A stretch of DNA of 21,689 nt from Oscillospiraceae bacterium (GTDB taxonomy: Bacteria; Bacillota; Clostridia; Oscillospirales; CAG-272): positions 1 to 21,689 of the forward strand of contig SVQJ01000007.1 in assembly GCA_015065395.1 (NCBI GenBank), given 5' to 3'. Of the stretch, positions 8,152 to 14,988 are shown piece by piece. A model generated the notes under the pieces. It made no database searches, was not told the DNA's origin, and saw only the letters and a program-made list of their open reading frames with translations. A program made the translations under genes and the position numbers. Positions within the stretch are counted from its first letter, which is position 1; each line of letters begins with the position of its first letter.

Positions 8152-8592
8152 ATGGAGAACATGGAAAACGATAATAATTTTTCCGAAATGCTGAATTCTC
8201 TTTTGCAAAACCCAAAGATCGGCGAGATAATGTCCTCCATAGTCAGCTCGAATGCTCAGCAGGCAGGGGAGGATGGCAGCGAAAGCGGCGTTACACCCGT
8301 TGAGAGTGAAGCAAAAAACGATGCAGTGCCAAAGGATCTTCTGGCTCTTCTTCCAAAGGTGATGAGCGGCATCCGGAATACGGGTATGCTTGCGCCGAAA
8401 GCCGAACAAAGCGAAGAAAGGGCCAATGATCCAAAAAAGAAAAGCGACTCACAGCGCAAGGCTCTGCTGTTTGCTTTGAAGCCCTATCTTTCAAGCAGAA
8501 GGCGAGCGTTGATAGACGGGCTTATTCAGCTTGAGGGACTGACCGGGGTTTTGAATATACTAAACAGCAATGAGAAAAACGGAGGGTCATAA
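8152..8592 (+). CDS. Hypothetical protein with C-terminal ALKPYLSSRR motif
   Basis: 146 residues from the ATG at 8152; a GTG at 8146 and an ATG at 8161 are possible and none has a clearly better ribosome site. The N-terminal part (MLNSLLQNPKIGEIMSSIV) and a basic C-terminal part (LLFALKPYLSSRRRALIDGL) look like helices, joined by a low-complexity acidic/Ala linker. No signal peptide or membrane segment. The function is unknown. Its end (GGS stop) contains the GGAGGG that is the ribosome site of the next gene, so the two are probably translationally coupled. Confidence 0.7.
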   Translation: MENMENDNNFSEMLNSLLQNPKIGEIMSSIVSSNAQQAGEDGSESGVTPVESEAKNDAVPKDLLALLPKVMSGIRNTGMLAPKAEQSEERANDPKKKSDSQRKALLFALKPYLSSRRRALIDGLIQLEGLTGVLNILNSNEKNGGS

Positions 8593-8593
8593 T

Positions 8594-9079
8594 ATGTATT
8601 CAAAAAACAAGGGCTTGACAGACAGAGATTATCCGCTGACCCCTCCCCCCGGATATGACGGGAGCCGTTTCAGACGACGGAGCGACGGCAGGGATGATGC
8701 TTTTCCCATGTACGGTGAACAGCCGATGTCCTCTCACGGAAGAAAGAGGAGAGGGCAGAGCTCGGAGCAGCTCGTTTGTCCTTATGAAGAAAAGGCTGAG
8801 GAGCTCGCCGAAAGCTCTGCAGAGCGGGCCGAGGCCGTCTCTGAGGACGACTGTGACTGTGCTCGTGAAGGGCAATGTACAGAATGCCCCGATGAGGAGA
8901 AAAAGGATAAAAGGGCTTTATGTGAAGAGAAAAAGAGGGAGGGAGTGCTTTCCTCCCTCATAAGAAGCCTTGGGTCGGAGGAGGTCCTTTTGATAGCATT
9001 GATGGTGCTTCTTGCAGGGGATTCCAGCCGCGAGGGAATGGATACGGTGCTTATGCTTGCTCTTCTTCTCTGTATTTAA
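8594..9079 (+). CDS. Hypothetical protein with charged body and hydrophobic C-terminus
   Basis: 161 residues from the ATG at 8594, with GGAGGG at 8581-8586, 7 bases upstream. The N-terminal half is polar and proline/arginine-rich. The middle is highly acidic with a small Cys cluster (CDCAREGQCTEC). The C-terminus carries two short hydrophobic helices (VLLIALMVLLAG and VLMLALLLCI) separated by a charged turn, suggesting a tail-anchored or membrane-associated protein. The last 29 bases overlap the end of the convergent gene at 9051. Function unknown; third gene of the cassette. Confidence 0.7.
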   Translation: MYSKNKGLTDRDYPLTPPPGYDGSRFRRRSDGRDDAFPMYGEQPMSSHGRKRRGQSSEQLVCPYEEKAEELAESSAERAEAVSEDDCDCAREGQCTECPDEEKKDKRALCEEKKREGVLSSLIRSLGSEEVLLIALMVLLAGDSSREGMDTVLMLALLLCI

Positions 9080-10064
9080 GAAAAAGCTTCTCTATTTTGT
9101 CTGCAACAAAGCAGTAATCGCTGTTAAAGTATTTAAGAGGATCACGGCTTTTGAAATCAACGTCGTCAAACTCTCTGCTGCCGATTATCAGTGATAGTGT
9201 CAAAAGATTATTTTCCTTATCGCACAAAACGCTGACAGAGCTTTGGGAAATGCCTGCGATATAGTCGGCAATGCTGAAAAAGGAGGTTGAAGAGGGGAAA
9301 GCCTCCATGAGCTCTTCAAGATTTCTGATGCCACTTGTGAGATTATACGTATTCACGCTGAAGCGAAGCTCCGTATCGCTTCCGAAACGGCACAGTTTTA
9401 CGTTTATGTTTCTGTCGGTGCTGATATCACGAATTCCCCATAGTATGAGTAAGACCGCTCCGATAAAGTTTTGCAAGGGCATAAGGGAGAGAAGAGGGGA
9501 GCTTTCTTTCATCCCTTCGTTTTCAACAACACGTATCTTGCAGGCAAAACGATCATTCTTTCCATACAGACGGTTGACTATTTCGAAAAAGATCTTATGT
9601 ATATCAAACAGTCCAGTTTTATCTGCCGGATCAAAGATTATTTCCGGAATGCCCAGCAAGAGACTTAAAAACTCAGCGGATATGCTGTCCGTAGAAAGAG
9701 GCTCGGCGGAGTTTACTGCATTTACTGCATCGGTGAATTTAAGCATATCAGCTTCTTTCTCACGGGAAAGAAAAACAATCGCAAACCTTCTGCCCATTAT
9801 CAGCTCAAAAACAGCCGTTGCCCATTTATATCCGTAAAATCCGCAGAGCGGAAAGGAAAACGGGGCAGAGAAGGGTGCTGCCTCAAAGCAGGCCTGGAAT
9901 TTCAGCACGTCGGAAGGCTCCATGATATCAAACAGATATTGGCCCTCGGAAAAATGCTCTATGCGCGAAATTGCCGCGGGGTTTGCCGCGGCAATGTACG
10001 AGTTTCTTGTGCTTATAACAGCGGGAAAACTATTGTAAAATACATTTATCAGTTTTTTATTCAT
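9051..10064 (-). CDS. Hypothetical protein with possible N-terminal PAS-like domain
   Basis: 337 residues from the ATG at 10064, which lies 7 bases after the stop of the preceding gene; a longer in-frame reading to 10172 only re-reads that gene. The first 100 residues (AVISTRNSYIAAANPAAISRI, then FDIMEPSDVLKF) look like a PAS sensory fold. The rest has the size of a histidine-kinase core, but no H-box, N-box or glycine-rich ATP lid can be read. It may be a degenerate kinase-like protein; that is inference. No clear membrane segment beyond a short hydrophobic stretch (FIGAVLLILWGI). Last gene of the minus-strand operon. Confidence 0.7.
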   Translation of the reverse strand: MNKKLINVFYNSFPAVISTRNSYIAAANPAAISRIEHFSEGQYLFDIMEPSDVLKFQACFEAAPFSAPFSFPLCGFYGYKWATAVFELIMGRRFAIVFLSREKEADMLKFTDAVNAVNSAEPLSTDSISAEFLSLLLGIPEIIFDPADKTGLFDIHKIFFEIVNRLYGKNDRFACKIRVVENEGMKESSPLLSLMPLQNFIGAVLLILWGIRDISTDRNINVKLCRFGSDTELRFSVNTYNLTSGIRNLEELMEAFPSSTSFFSIADYIAGISQSSVSVLCDKENNLLTLSLIIGSREFDDVDFKSRDPLKYFNSDYCFVADKIEKLFLKYREEEQA

Positions 10065-10071
10065 TGGTGAT

Positions 10072-11049
10072 TTATTCTGTATCCTGGAGTATATTCGGCA
10101 CAAAAATATATTGCAATGCGGTGATCTGGCAATTTGCCAAAGCTTCCTTGAGTGATGCGGAGCTTTCCTCATCGCCCCATTTAATAAGAGGACGCATCAG
10201 ATATGCGCTGAAGCTGCCCTGCAGGTCTGCACAGGCAGCAGAGGCGTCCTCCGGCGAGATCAGGGAAAAATCAATAGCAAGGAAGTTTGCCTTATCATAT
10301 ATTTTTTCGATATACGGAGCATTTGAGGGGGTCATATAAAGCTCCTTTTCAAAACAGATGCCTATATCGATCCTATCCTGTGCGATCTCTCTTACCGAGA
10401 GGATATAGCCGTTTATCTGAGAGACCAGCTCATTATCAAGCCGGGTATGCTTTTCAAATCCTCTTATAACGATCTCGTCAAAGCCGATGGAGCAGAGCTC
10501 ACGTATAATAAGCTCATCGGTGCTGCTTTCGGAAACGGTGAATACAGCTGAAGAGCGAAGCCCTGAATTGCGGGCTTTTTCTATTGCGCTGCGGAGGGTG
10601 TCATAAGGAATAAGCTTTTCCGATGAGGGGAGCCTTGTATACTCCTCAAGGGCGGGGGATGCATAAGCTATTTTTCCTCCTTCATCAAAAACGCAAAAGC
10701 TTACGGCGTTATAACCGTCGTTTTTGATGCCCTCGATAACAGAATAAGCATCAGGCGCAGTTTTGTCCTCTCCCAAGGTGAGATCCATGCATCCTGCCAA
10801 AACCTTAGCAAGGTCTTTGTTGTGAGAGGCGCTTTCCTCCTCCTTATTATTCTGTTGATCCTGATTCGGCTTTTGCTCGGGCTCTGAAAGGATCTCGGAT
10901 GTGTCTATATCGGCTTTTTCGAGCTTATCACGGAGAATATTTCCAAGGATAACCGTGAAAACGGTTATGGCAACTCCAATGATGACAAAGAAGATTATTC
11001 TTCTCGGCAATTTAAGCTTTTTAGCTTTGTAATTACGGTATCTTTTCAA
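10072..11049 (-). CDS. Membrane-anchored extracytoplasmic protein, possible TIM-barrel (GH-like)
   Basis: 325 residues starting at TTG (11049-11047), chosen because GGAGG (complement of 11057-11061) lies 7 bases upstream. A basic N-terminus (MKRYRNYKAKKLKLPRR) precedes one membrane helix at about 18-38, then a Gln/Glu/Asn-rich linker to about 78, then an extracellular domain. Segments such as YNAVSFCVFDEGGKIAYASP and LRSAIEKARNSGLRSSAVF recall the putative glycoside-hydrolase-like domain of DUF4015 type (a TIM barrel). That assignment is tentative and no catalytic carboxylates could be assigned. It lies 27 bases downstream of the lipoprotein foldase gene and 7 bases before the PAS-like gene. 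Confidence 0.75.
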   Translation of the reverse strand: MKRYRNYKAKKLKLPRRIIFFVIIGVAITVFTVILGNILRDKLEKADIDTSEILSEPEQKPNQDQQNNKEEESASHNKDLAKVLAGCMDLTLGEDKTAPDAYSVIEGIKNDGYNAVSFCVFDEGGKIAYASPALEEYTRLPSSEKLIPYDTLRSAIEKARNSGLRSSAVFTVSESSTDELIIRELCSIGFDEIVIRGFEKHTRLDNELVSQINGYILSVREIAQDRIDIGICFEKELYMTPSNAPYIEKIYDKANFLAIDFSLISPEDASAACADLQGSFSAYLMRPLIKWGDEESSASLKEALANCQITALQYIFVPNILQDTE

Positions 11050-11056
11050 GACACAG

Positions 11057-11061
11057 CCTCC
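11057..11061 (-). promoter_or_regulatory. Ribosome binding site fixing a TTG start
   Basis: GGAGG on the minus strand, 7 bases before the TTG codon at 11049-11047. It supports the non-ATG start of the membrane-anchored protein. Confidence 0.8.
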
Positions 11062-11076
11062 GTGAAAAATCAGTTA

Positions 11077-12063
11077 TCAGCCAACGTATTTATCGTATGC
11101 GCTGTTTGTTTTAACCTCAAGCTCGCCTTTGCGTTCTTCGATAAGCAGCTTATAGAGGGCTTTGTAATAATCCTCTGTGATCTCATCAAGATTATTCAGT
11201 ATATATTCATCGCTTTTTTCACATCTTAAAAGAACACTGTAGCCGCCGTCTGTTTTGATAACGGGGCTGATCTCTCCGATCTCCAGGGCAAAGGCGGCGT
11301 CCTCAGCTTCCTTATCCCACATACCGCGGCAAAGATAATAGCCGTCAGTATTATTGAACATGAAAAGGGATTCGCCGTATTCGCTGACGAGCTTATCAAA
11401 GTCCTCTCCTGCGAGGGCTTTTTTGTGAGCCTCCTCGGCAATGGCAAGAGCCTGCTCGTCGGTATGCTCCACGTTGGTGAGATAATAGGTATCATCCACG
11501 CCGGCGGTACCGCCCTCACCTGTGATAAGGATCTGCTTTATGCGAATAAGCTCATCGCTGTTTGCGAAAGCGAGCTTAGCCTTTCTGTCCATAGCATATT
11601 CCTTTGAGTCCTTTATCTTCAGCAGGAGTGATTCTGCGGTAAGATTGTGACGCTCCAGGAATCGGTATGTGCTGTCGTTGAGATAGCTTTTATCAAGCTC
11701 GTTTGCATATTCCTTTTCACCGCCGCAGGCTTCAATAGCCTGTTCTGCGGCCTTATCTGCGTTCGCCTTTATGTATTTATCATCAAAGGAAATGCCGTAT
11801 TCCTCAGCAAGGGAAAAAACCGCATATATTTCCTTTATCATATCGATGGCTTCTGCTTTAAGACTTTTCTCGTCCAGCTTTTCGCTTTCGAGATTCTTGG
11901 AAATATAATAATAAACCTCGTAGGGAACCTTATATTCTCCCACCGTCATTATAACGGTGCGTTCCTTTTTCGTGGATTTTAACGGCGAGCAGGAAAAGAG
12001 GGAAAACACACAGATAAATGCCAAAGCTGAGCTTATGATTCTATAAAAAACATTTTTTTTCAA
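11077..12063 (-). CDS. PrsA/SurA-like peptidyl-prolyl isomerase lipoprotein
   Basis: 328 residues beginning at TTG (12063-12061), supported by GGAGG 8 bases upstream. The signal peptide has a hydrophobic core (IISSALAFICVFSLF) and a lipobox ending at Cys25 (LFSC), so the mature protein is a membrane lipoprotein facing outside. Residues about 35-165 form a helical SurA-N-like chaperone region. Residues about 175-282 resemble a parvulin (PpiC) domain, with IRIKQILI, AHKKALAGEDFDKLVSEYG and ALEIGEISPVIKTDGGYSVL. The insertion DDTYYLTNVEHTD and weak conservation of catalytic residues leave isomerase activity uncertain. The probable role is folding of secreted proteins after Sec export. First gene of the operon. 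Confidence 0.88.
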   Translation of the reverse strand: MKKNVFYRIISSALAFICVFSLFSCSPLKSTKKERTVIMTVGEYKVPYEVYYYISKNLESEKLDEKSLKAEAIDMIKEIYAVFSLAEEYGISFDDKYIKANADKAAEQAIEACGGEKEYANELDKSYLNDSTYRFLERHNLTAESLLLKIKDSKEYAMDRKAKLAFANSDELIRIKQILITGEGGTAGVDDTYYLTNVEHTDEQALAIAEEAHKKALAGEDFDKLVSEYGESLFMFNNTDGYYLCRGMWDKEAEDAAFALEIGEISPVIKTDGGYSVLLRCEKSDEYILNNLDEITEDYYKALYKLLIEERKGELEVKTNSAYDKYVG

Positions 12064-12071
12064 TTTTAATA

Positions 12072-12076
12072 CCTCC
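12072..12076 (-). promoter_or_regulatory. Ribosome binding site fixing a TTG start
   Basis: GGAGG on the minus strand with an 8-base spacer to the TTG at 12063-12061. An ATG at 12053-12051 is out of frame with the lipoprotein. Confidence 0.8.
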
Positions 12077-12113
12077 GGGACAGCTTATTCTGCTCCGATA
12101 TTCTAACATTACT

Positions 12114-12142
12114 ATTTTAACTCTAATTTATGTAATTGTAAA
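12114..12142 (-). promoter_or_regulatory. SigA-type promoter for the foldase operon
   Basis: Minus-strand -35 TTTACA (12142-12137), 17-base spacer, -10 TAAAAT (12119-12114), about 50 bases before the TTG start. Confidence 0.65.
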
Positions 12143-12209
12143 TGGTTTTTTGATATTTAACAAAATTTTGCCGCCTCATTCAAGTTTACCGTACCGTGAA
12201 AGCTTGCTG

Positions 12210-12238
12210 TTGACAAATGAGTTAGGAGGATGTAAAAT
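12210..12238 (+). promoter_or_regulatory. SigA-type promoter for miaA operon
   Basis: Consensus -35 TTGACA (12210-12215), 17-base spacer, -10 TAAAAT (12233-12238), 32 bases before the miaA ATG. The intergenic region 12064-12270 holds only the two divergent promoters. Confidence 0.75.
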
Positions 12239-12270
12239 GAAAGTTACTGTTAAGAGAGTGAGGTGAGGGT

Positions 12271-13224
12271 ATGAAAACGAAGATCATAGCTGTTGCAGGG
12301 CCCACGGCGTCCGGCAAGACGTCTCTTGCCATAGAAATCGCAAAGAGGATCTCGGGCGAGGTGATCTCCAATGATTCGATGCAGATATACAAGGGTATGG
12401 AGATAGGAACGGCGGCACCCACAATGGAGGAGATGCAGGGCGTACCCCATCATCTTATAGGTATAATATCTCCCGAATCGGAGTTCTCTTGCTCTGATTA
12501 CAGTGCTCTGGCGAGGGAGAAGATAGAGGAAATAACAAAAAGGGGAAGGGTCCCTGTTTTCTGCGGCGGCACAGGCCTTTATCTGGACAGCGTTCTGGCC
12601 AGGGGAGAAATGTCCGAAAGCGAAAAGGATGAATCTCTCAGGGCAGAGCTTTGCGAATATGCCGAGAGGCACGGAGCAGATGCTCTCCATGAAAGGCTTT
12701 CCAAGGCGGATCCGGAAGCGGCTTTATCGATTCACAAAAACAATGTACGCAGGGTGGTACGAGCTCTGGAGATATATCTTTCCACGGGAATCACGAAGAC
12801 TGAGTGGGACAGGCGTTCCACGGAAGCTCCTCTCCCTTATGACGTGACTATGGCTGTTATCGATTTTGCCGACAGGGAGAAGCTTTATGCAAGGATCGGA
12901 CAGCGGGTGGATCTGATGGTAAAGGCAGGTGTGGTAGAGGAGGCCATGAATATTTGGAAAAGCGGATACCTTTCCGGTGATAAACCCTGCGCTCAGGCCA
13001 TAGGATATAAAGAGTTCGTTCCTTATTTTGAGGGCGAAGAAGCATTGGAGACGGCTATCGAAGCTATCAAGCTGAACACAAGAAGATATGCAAAGCGTCA
13101 GATCACCTGGTTCAAAAAGTATCGGGATGCTATAAGGCTGATTCCCGATTCCCGTGAGGGTGAGCTGAAGAGTGCAGAGCAGCTTGCTTGTGAGTTTCTG
13201 GAAAGAAGCGGTTTTTCGGTTTGA
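12271..13224 (+). CDS. miaA: tRNA dimethylallyltransferase
   Basis: 317 residues, typical for MiaA, which adds a dimethylallyl group to N6 of A37 in tRNAs reading U-starting codons. Visible motifs: P-loop GPTASGKT (10-17), SNDSMQIYKGMEIGTA, VPHHLIG, FCGGTGLYLDSVL, the conserved DRREKLYARI-like FADREKLYARIGQRVDLM, QAIGYKEF, and RRYAKRQITWFKK near the C-terminus. The start is supported by GAGGTGAGGG just upstream. It leads an operon with mntP (22 bases on) and the pyridoxal kinase; the functional link between the three is not obvious. Confidence 0.97.
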   Translation: MKTKIIAVAGPTASGKTSLAIEIAKRISGEVISNDSMQIYKGMEIGTAAPTMEEMQGVPHHLIGIISPESEFSCSDYSALAREKIEEITKRGRVPVFCGGTGLYLDSVLARGEMSESEKDESLRAELCEYAERHGADALHERLSKADPEAALSIHKNNVRRVVRALEIYLSTGITKTEWDRRSTEAPLPYDVTMAVIDFADREKLYARIGQRVDLMVKAGVVEEAMNIWKSGYLSGDKPCAQAIGYKEFVPYFEGEEALETAIEAIKLNTRRYAKRQITWFKKYRDAIRLIPDSREGELKSAEQLACEFLERSGFSV

Positions 13225-13246
13225 GCTGTGAGCCGCAGGAGTTTTT

Positions 13247-13840
13247 ATGGATATTATAACAATACTGGCATACGCGGTGGGGCTTTCCATGGATGCCTTT
13301 GCGGTATCTGTGTGCAAGGGACTTGCCATGAGAAAGATACTTTTGAAAAATGCTCTGATCGTTGGCATTTGGTTCGGGTCCTTTCAGGCGGCGATGCCGC
13401 TTTTTGGATATCTGCTTGGCAGCCGTTTCAGGAATTATATAGAGGCGTTGGATCATTGGGTGGCTTTTGCTCTTCTCCTTCTCATCGGACTGAATATGCT
13501 CAGAGAGGCGCTGACAGCCTGCGAGGAATGTGAAAAGGATGCGGCGACCGCTTCCGTCAAGGCTCGGGATATGGTGGTGCCTGCTTTTGCCACAAGTATA
13601 GATGCTCTCGTCGTGGGTATTGCTATGGCAATGTCCGAGGGGAACGGTCATGGTATGAATATTTTTGCCGGTGTCGGTATTATCGGCGCCGTCACGCTGT
13701 TACTTTGCGCTGCCGGCGTTAAGATCGGCGGTATGTTCGGAGAAAAATACAAAAAAAGTGCGGAGATCGCCGGAGGTATCATACTCATACTTATCGGTGT
13801 TAAAACGGTTCTCGAGCACACGGGTGTTATTGGTATATGA
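13247..13840 (+). CDS. mntP: Manganese efflux pump MntP
   Basis: 197-residue, six-helix membrane protein of the MntP (YebN) family, which exports Mn2+. The two internally related halves carry the diagnostic motifs GLSMDAFAVSVCKG (12-25, with Asp16) and FATSIDALVVGIAM (114-127, with Asp119). CAGGAG lies shortly before the ATG. The stop overlaps the following ATG by four bases (ATGA, 13837-13840). mntP is often preceded by a manganese (yybP-ykoY) riboswitch; here the 22-base gap after miaA leaves no room for one, so control must come from elsewhere. Confidence 0.95.
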   Translation: MDIITILAYAVGLSMDAFAVSVCKGLAMRKILLKNALIVGIWFGSFQAAMPLFGYLLGSRFRNYIEALDHWVAFALLLLIGLNMLREALTACEECEKDAATASVKARDMVVPAFATSIDALVVGIAMAMSEGNGHGMNIFAGVGIIGAVTLLLCAAGVKIGGMFGEKYKKSAEIAGGIILILIGVKTVLEHTGVIGI

Positions 13841-14685
13841 AAAGAATTGTAACGATGCAGGATATATCCTGCGTGGGAAAGTGCTCGCTCAGCGTCGCTA
13901 TCCCGATAATCAGTGCTATGGGCGTGGAGTGCTCCGTGCTGCCTACGGCGGTGCTTTCCACTCATACTGCTTTTGAAAATTTTTCGATTTGTGATCTGAC
14001 GGACAACCTTTCTCCCGTGACCCATGTGTGGAAAAAGGAAAAGATAGATTTTGACATGATATATACCGCCTATCTGGCCTCCGTCAGGCAGGTGGATTCG
14101 GCCATAGAGCTTTGCCGGGATTTCGGAGGCGAGGGCAGGACGATCTTTGTTGATCCTGTTATGGGAGATTTCGGCCGCCTTTATACAGGTTTTGAAGCAT
14201 CCTATCCCGGACACATGATGGAGCTTTGCAAAAAGGCTGATATCATTTCTCCGAATCTTACCGAGGCTTTTTGCCTGCTTGGTGAGGAGTACTGTGAAAA
14301 CATCGGTCTTTCCGAGGCGCTTAAAATGGCAAAGAGGCTTTCGGATAAAGGAATAAAAAGCGTGGTGATCACCGGAGTTTCTCCCGAAAAGGGAAAGCTG
14401 GGCATCGTGAAATACGATAGGGAAGAGGATCGGTATTTTTCATATTTTACCGACAAGGTGGAAGCATCCTTCCCCCTTCACGGCTCGGGAGACGTATTTG
14501 CAAGCGCGGCGGTGGGGGCAATGGCGTCGGGCTTTGAGGTTGATGCAGCACTGCGCCTGGCCGCGGATTTCACTGCCTTTTCCATTGAGAAAAGCGTGAA
14601 AAATGAAAAACGCCGCTGGTACGGAGTGGATTTTGAAACCGCTCTTCCAAAGCTTTGGGAACTGAAAATGAATCTTAAAGGCTGA
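13837..14685 (+). CDS. Pyridoxal/pyridoxamine kinase (PdxY/PdxK-like)
   Basis: 282 residues of the ribokinase-like PfkB superfamily, vitamin B6 kinase branch. It phosphorylates pyridoxal, pyridoxamine or pyridoxine with ATP for salvage of PLP. Signs: the N-terminal VTMQDISCVGKCSLSVAIPI, FVDPVMGD (104-111), ADIISPNLTEAFCL (134-147), SVVITGV, and the anion-hole/catalytic HGSGDVFAS (215-223, Asp219 as base). It is translationally coupled to mntP by a 4-base overlap. The stop at 14683-14685 is followed within 7 bases by repeat C, whose core is the probable operon terminator. Confidence 0.9.
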   Translation: MKRIVTMQDISCVGKCSLSVAIPIISAMGVECSVLPTAVLSTHTAFENFSICDLTDNLSPVTHVWKKEKIDFDMIYTAYLASVRQVDSAIELCRDFGGEGRTIFVDPVMGDFGRLYTGFEASYPGHMMELCKKADIISPNLTEAFCLLGEEYCENIGLSEALKMAKRLSDKGIKSVVITGVSPEKGKLGIVKYDREEDRYFSYFTDKVEASFPLHGSGDVFASAAVGAMASGFEVDAALRLAADFTAFSIEKSVKNEKRRWYGVDFETALPKLWELKMNLKG

Positions 14686-14691
14686 TTTTCT

Positions 14692-14933
14692 GTTCTTTCC
14701 TTGAAAGGAAAGAACCAAAGGAACTTTAAGAAGACAAAGATAGCGAAAAGGCAAAAAAGCACGCAAAAGAAGAGAGAGCGCCAAAAGAGCTTGCTCTTTT
14801 GGCGCTCTCTCTTCTTTTGCGGTTATGGCACCTACGGTGCCGTCGTGCACGGTATGCACGATGCCTTTTGCCTTCCAATGTTCAGTCACCCTTTATTAAA
14901 GCAAAGCTTTTTGCTGAGTTTTTAAAAAGCGAC
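14692..14933. repeat. Dispersed repeat copy C (complete)
   Basis: A 242-bp element between convergent genes. The left end is an 11-bp inverted repeat (GTTCTTTCCTT 14692-14702 / AAGGAAAGAAC 14705-14715), then CAAAGGAACTTTAAG and GATAGCGAAAAGGCAAAAA. The centre is a 28-bp palindrome. The right side has hairpins GGCACC/GGTGCC (14827-14841) and TCGTGCA/TGCACGA (14843-14861), then CCTTTTGCCTT, which is complementary to the left AAGGCAAAA, and an end AAAAAGCGAC. Small ORFs inside it share translations with those in copies B and D and are not credited. Confidence 0.88.
14763..14820. terminator. Core palindrome of repeat C (28-bp perfect arms)
   Basis: 14763-14790 is the exact reverse complement of 14793-14820, with a 2-base centre. 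Arms are purine-rich on the left (AAAAGAAGAGAGAGCGCC). In RNA this would be an extremely stable hairpin that can end the miaA-mntP-kinase transcript, though the flanking T-run is weak. Confidence 0.7.
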
Positions 14934-14940
14934 TGTATCT

Positions 14941-14979
14941 CAACAAAAAAGGCTGTGAAAAGCACAGCCTTTTTTGTTG
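14941..14979. terminator. Bidirectional terminator downstream of the Gfo/Idh gene
   Basis: Perfect 17-bp stem (14941-14957 with 14963-14979), loop AAAAG, inner GGCTGTG/CACAGCC flanked by A6 and T6. It lies 10 bases beyond the minus-strand stop at 14989. Confidence 0.9.
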
Positions 14980-14988
14980 GTTACATTA

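Noticed and set aside
12237..12254. Possible short leader peptide after AGGAGG (12224-12229) upstream of miaA
   Set aside because: The ATG reads only five codons and overlaps the -10 box, so the start would not be in the transcript.
13225..13246. Possible manganese riboswitch before mntP
   Set aside because: The gap is only 22 bases; no yybP-ykoY structure can fit.
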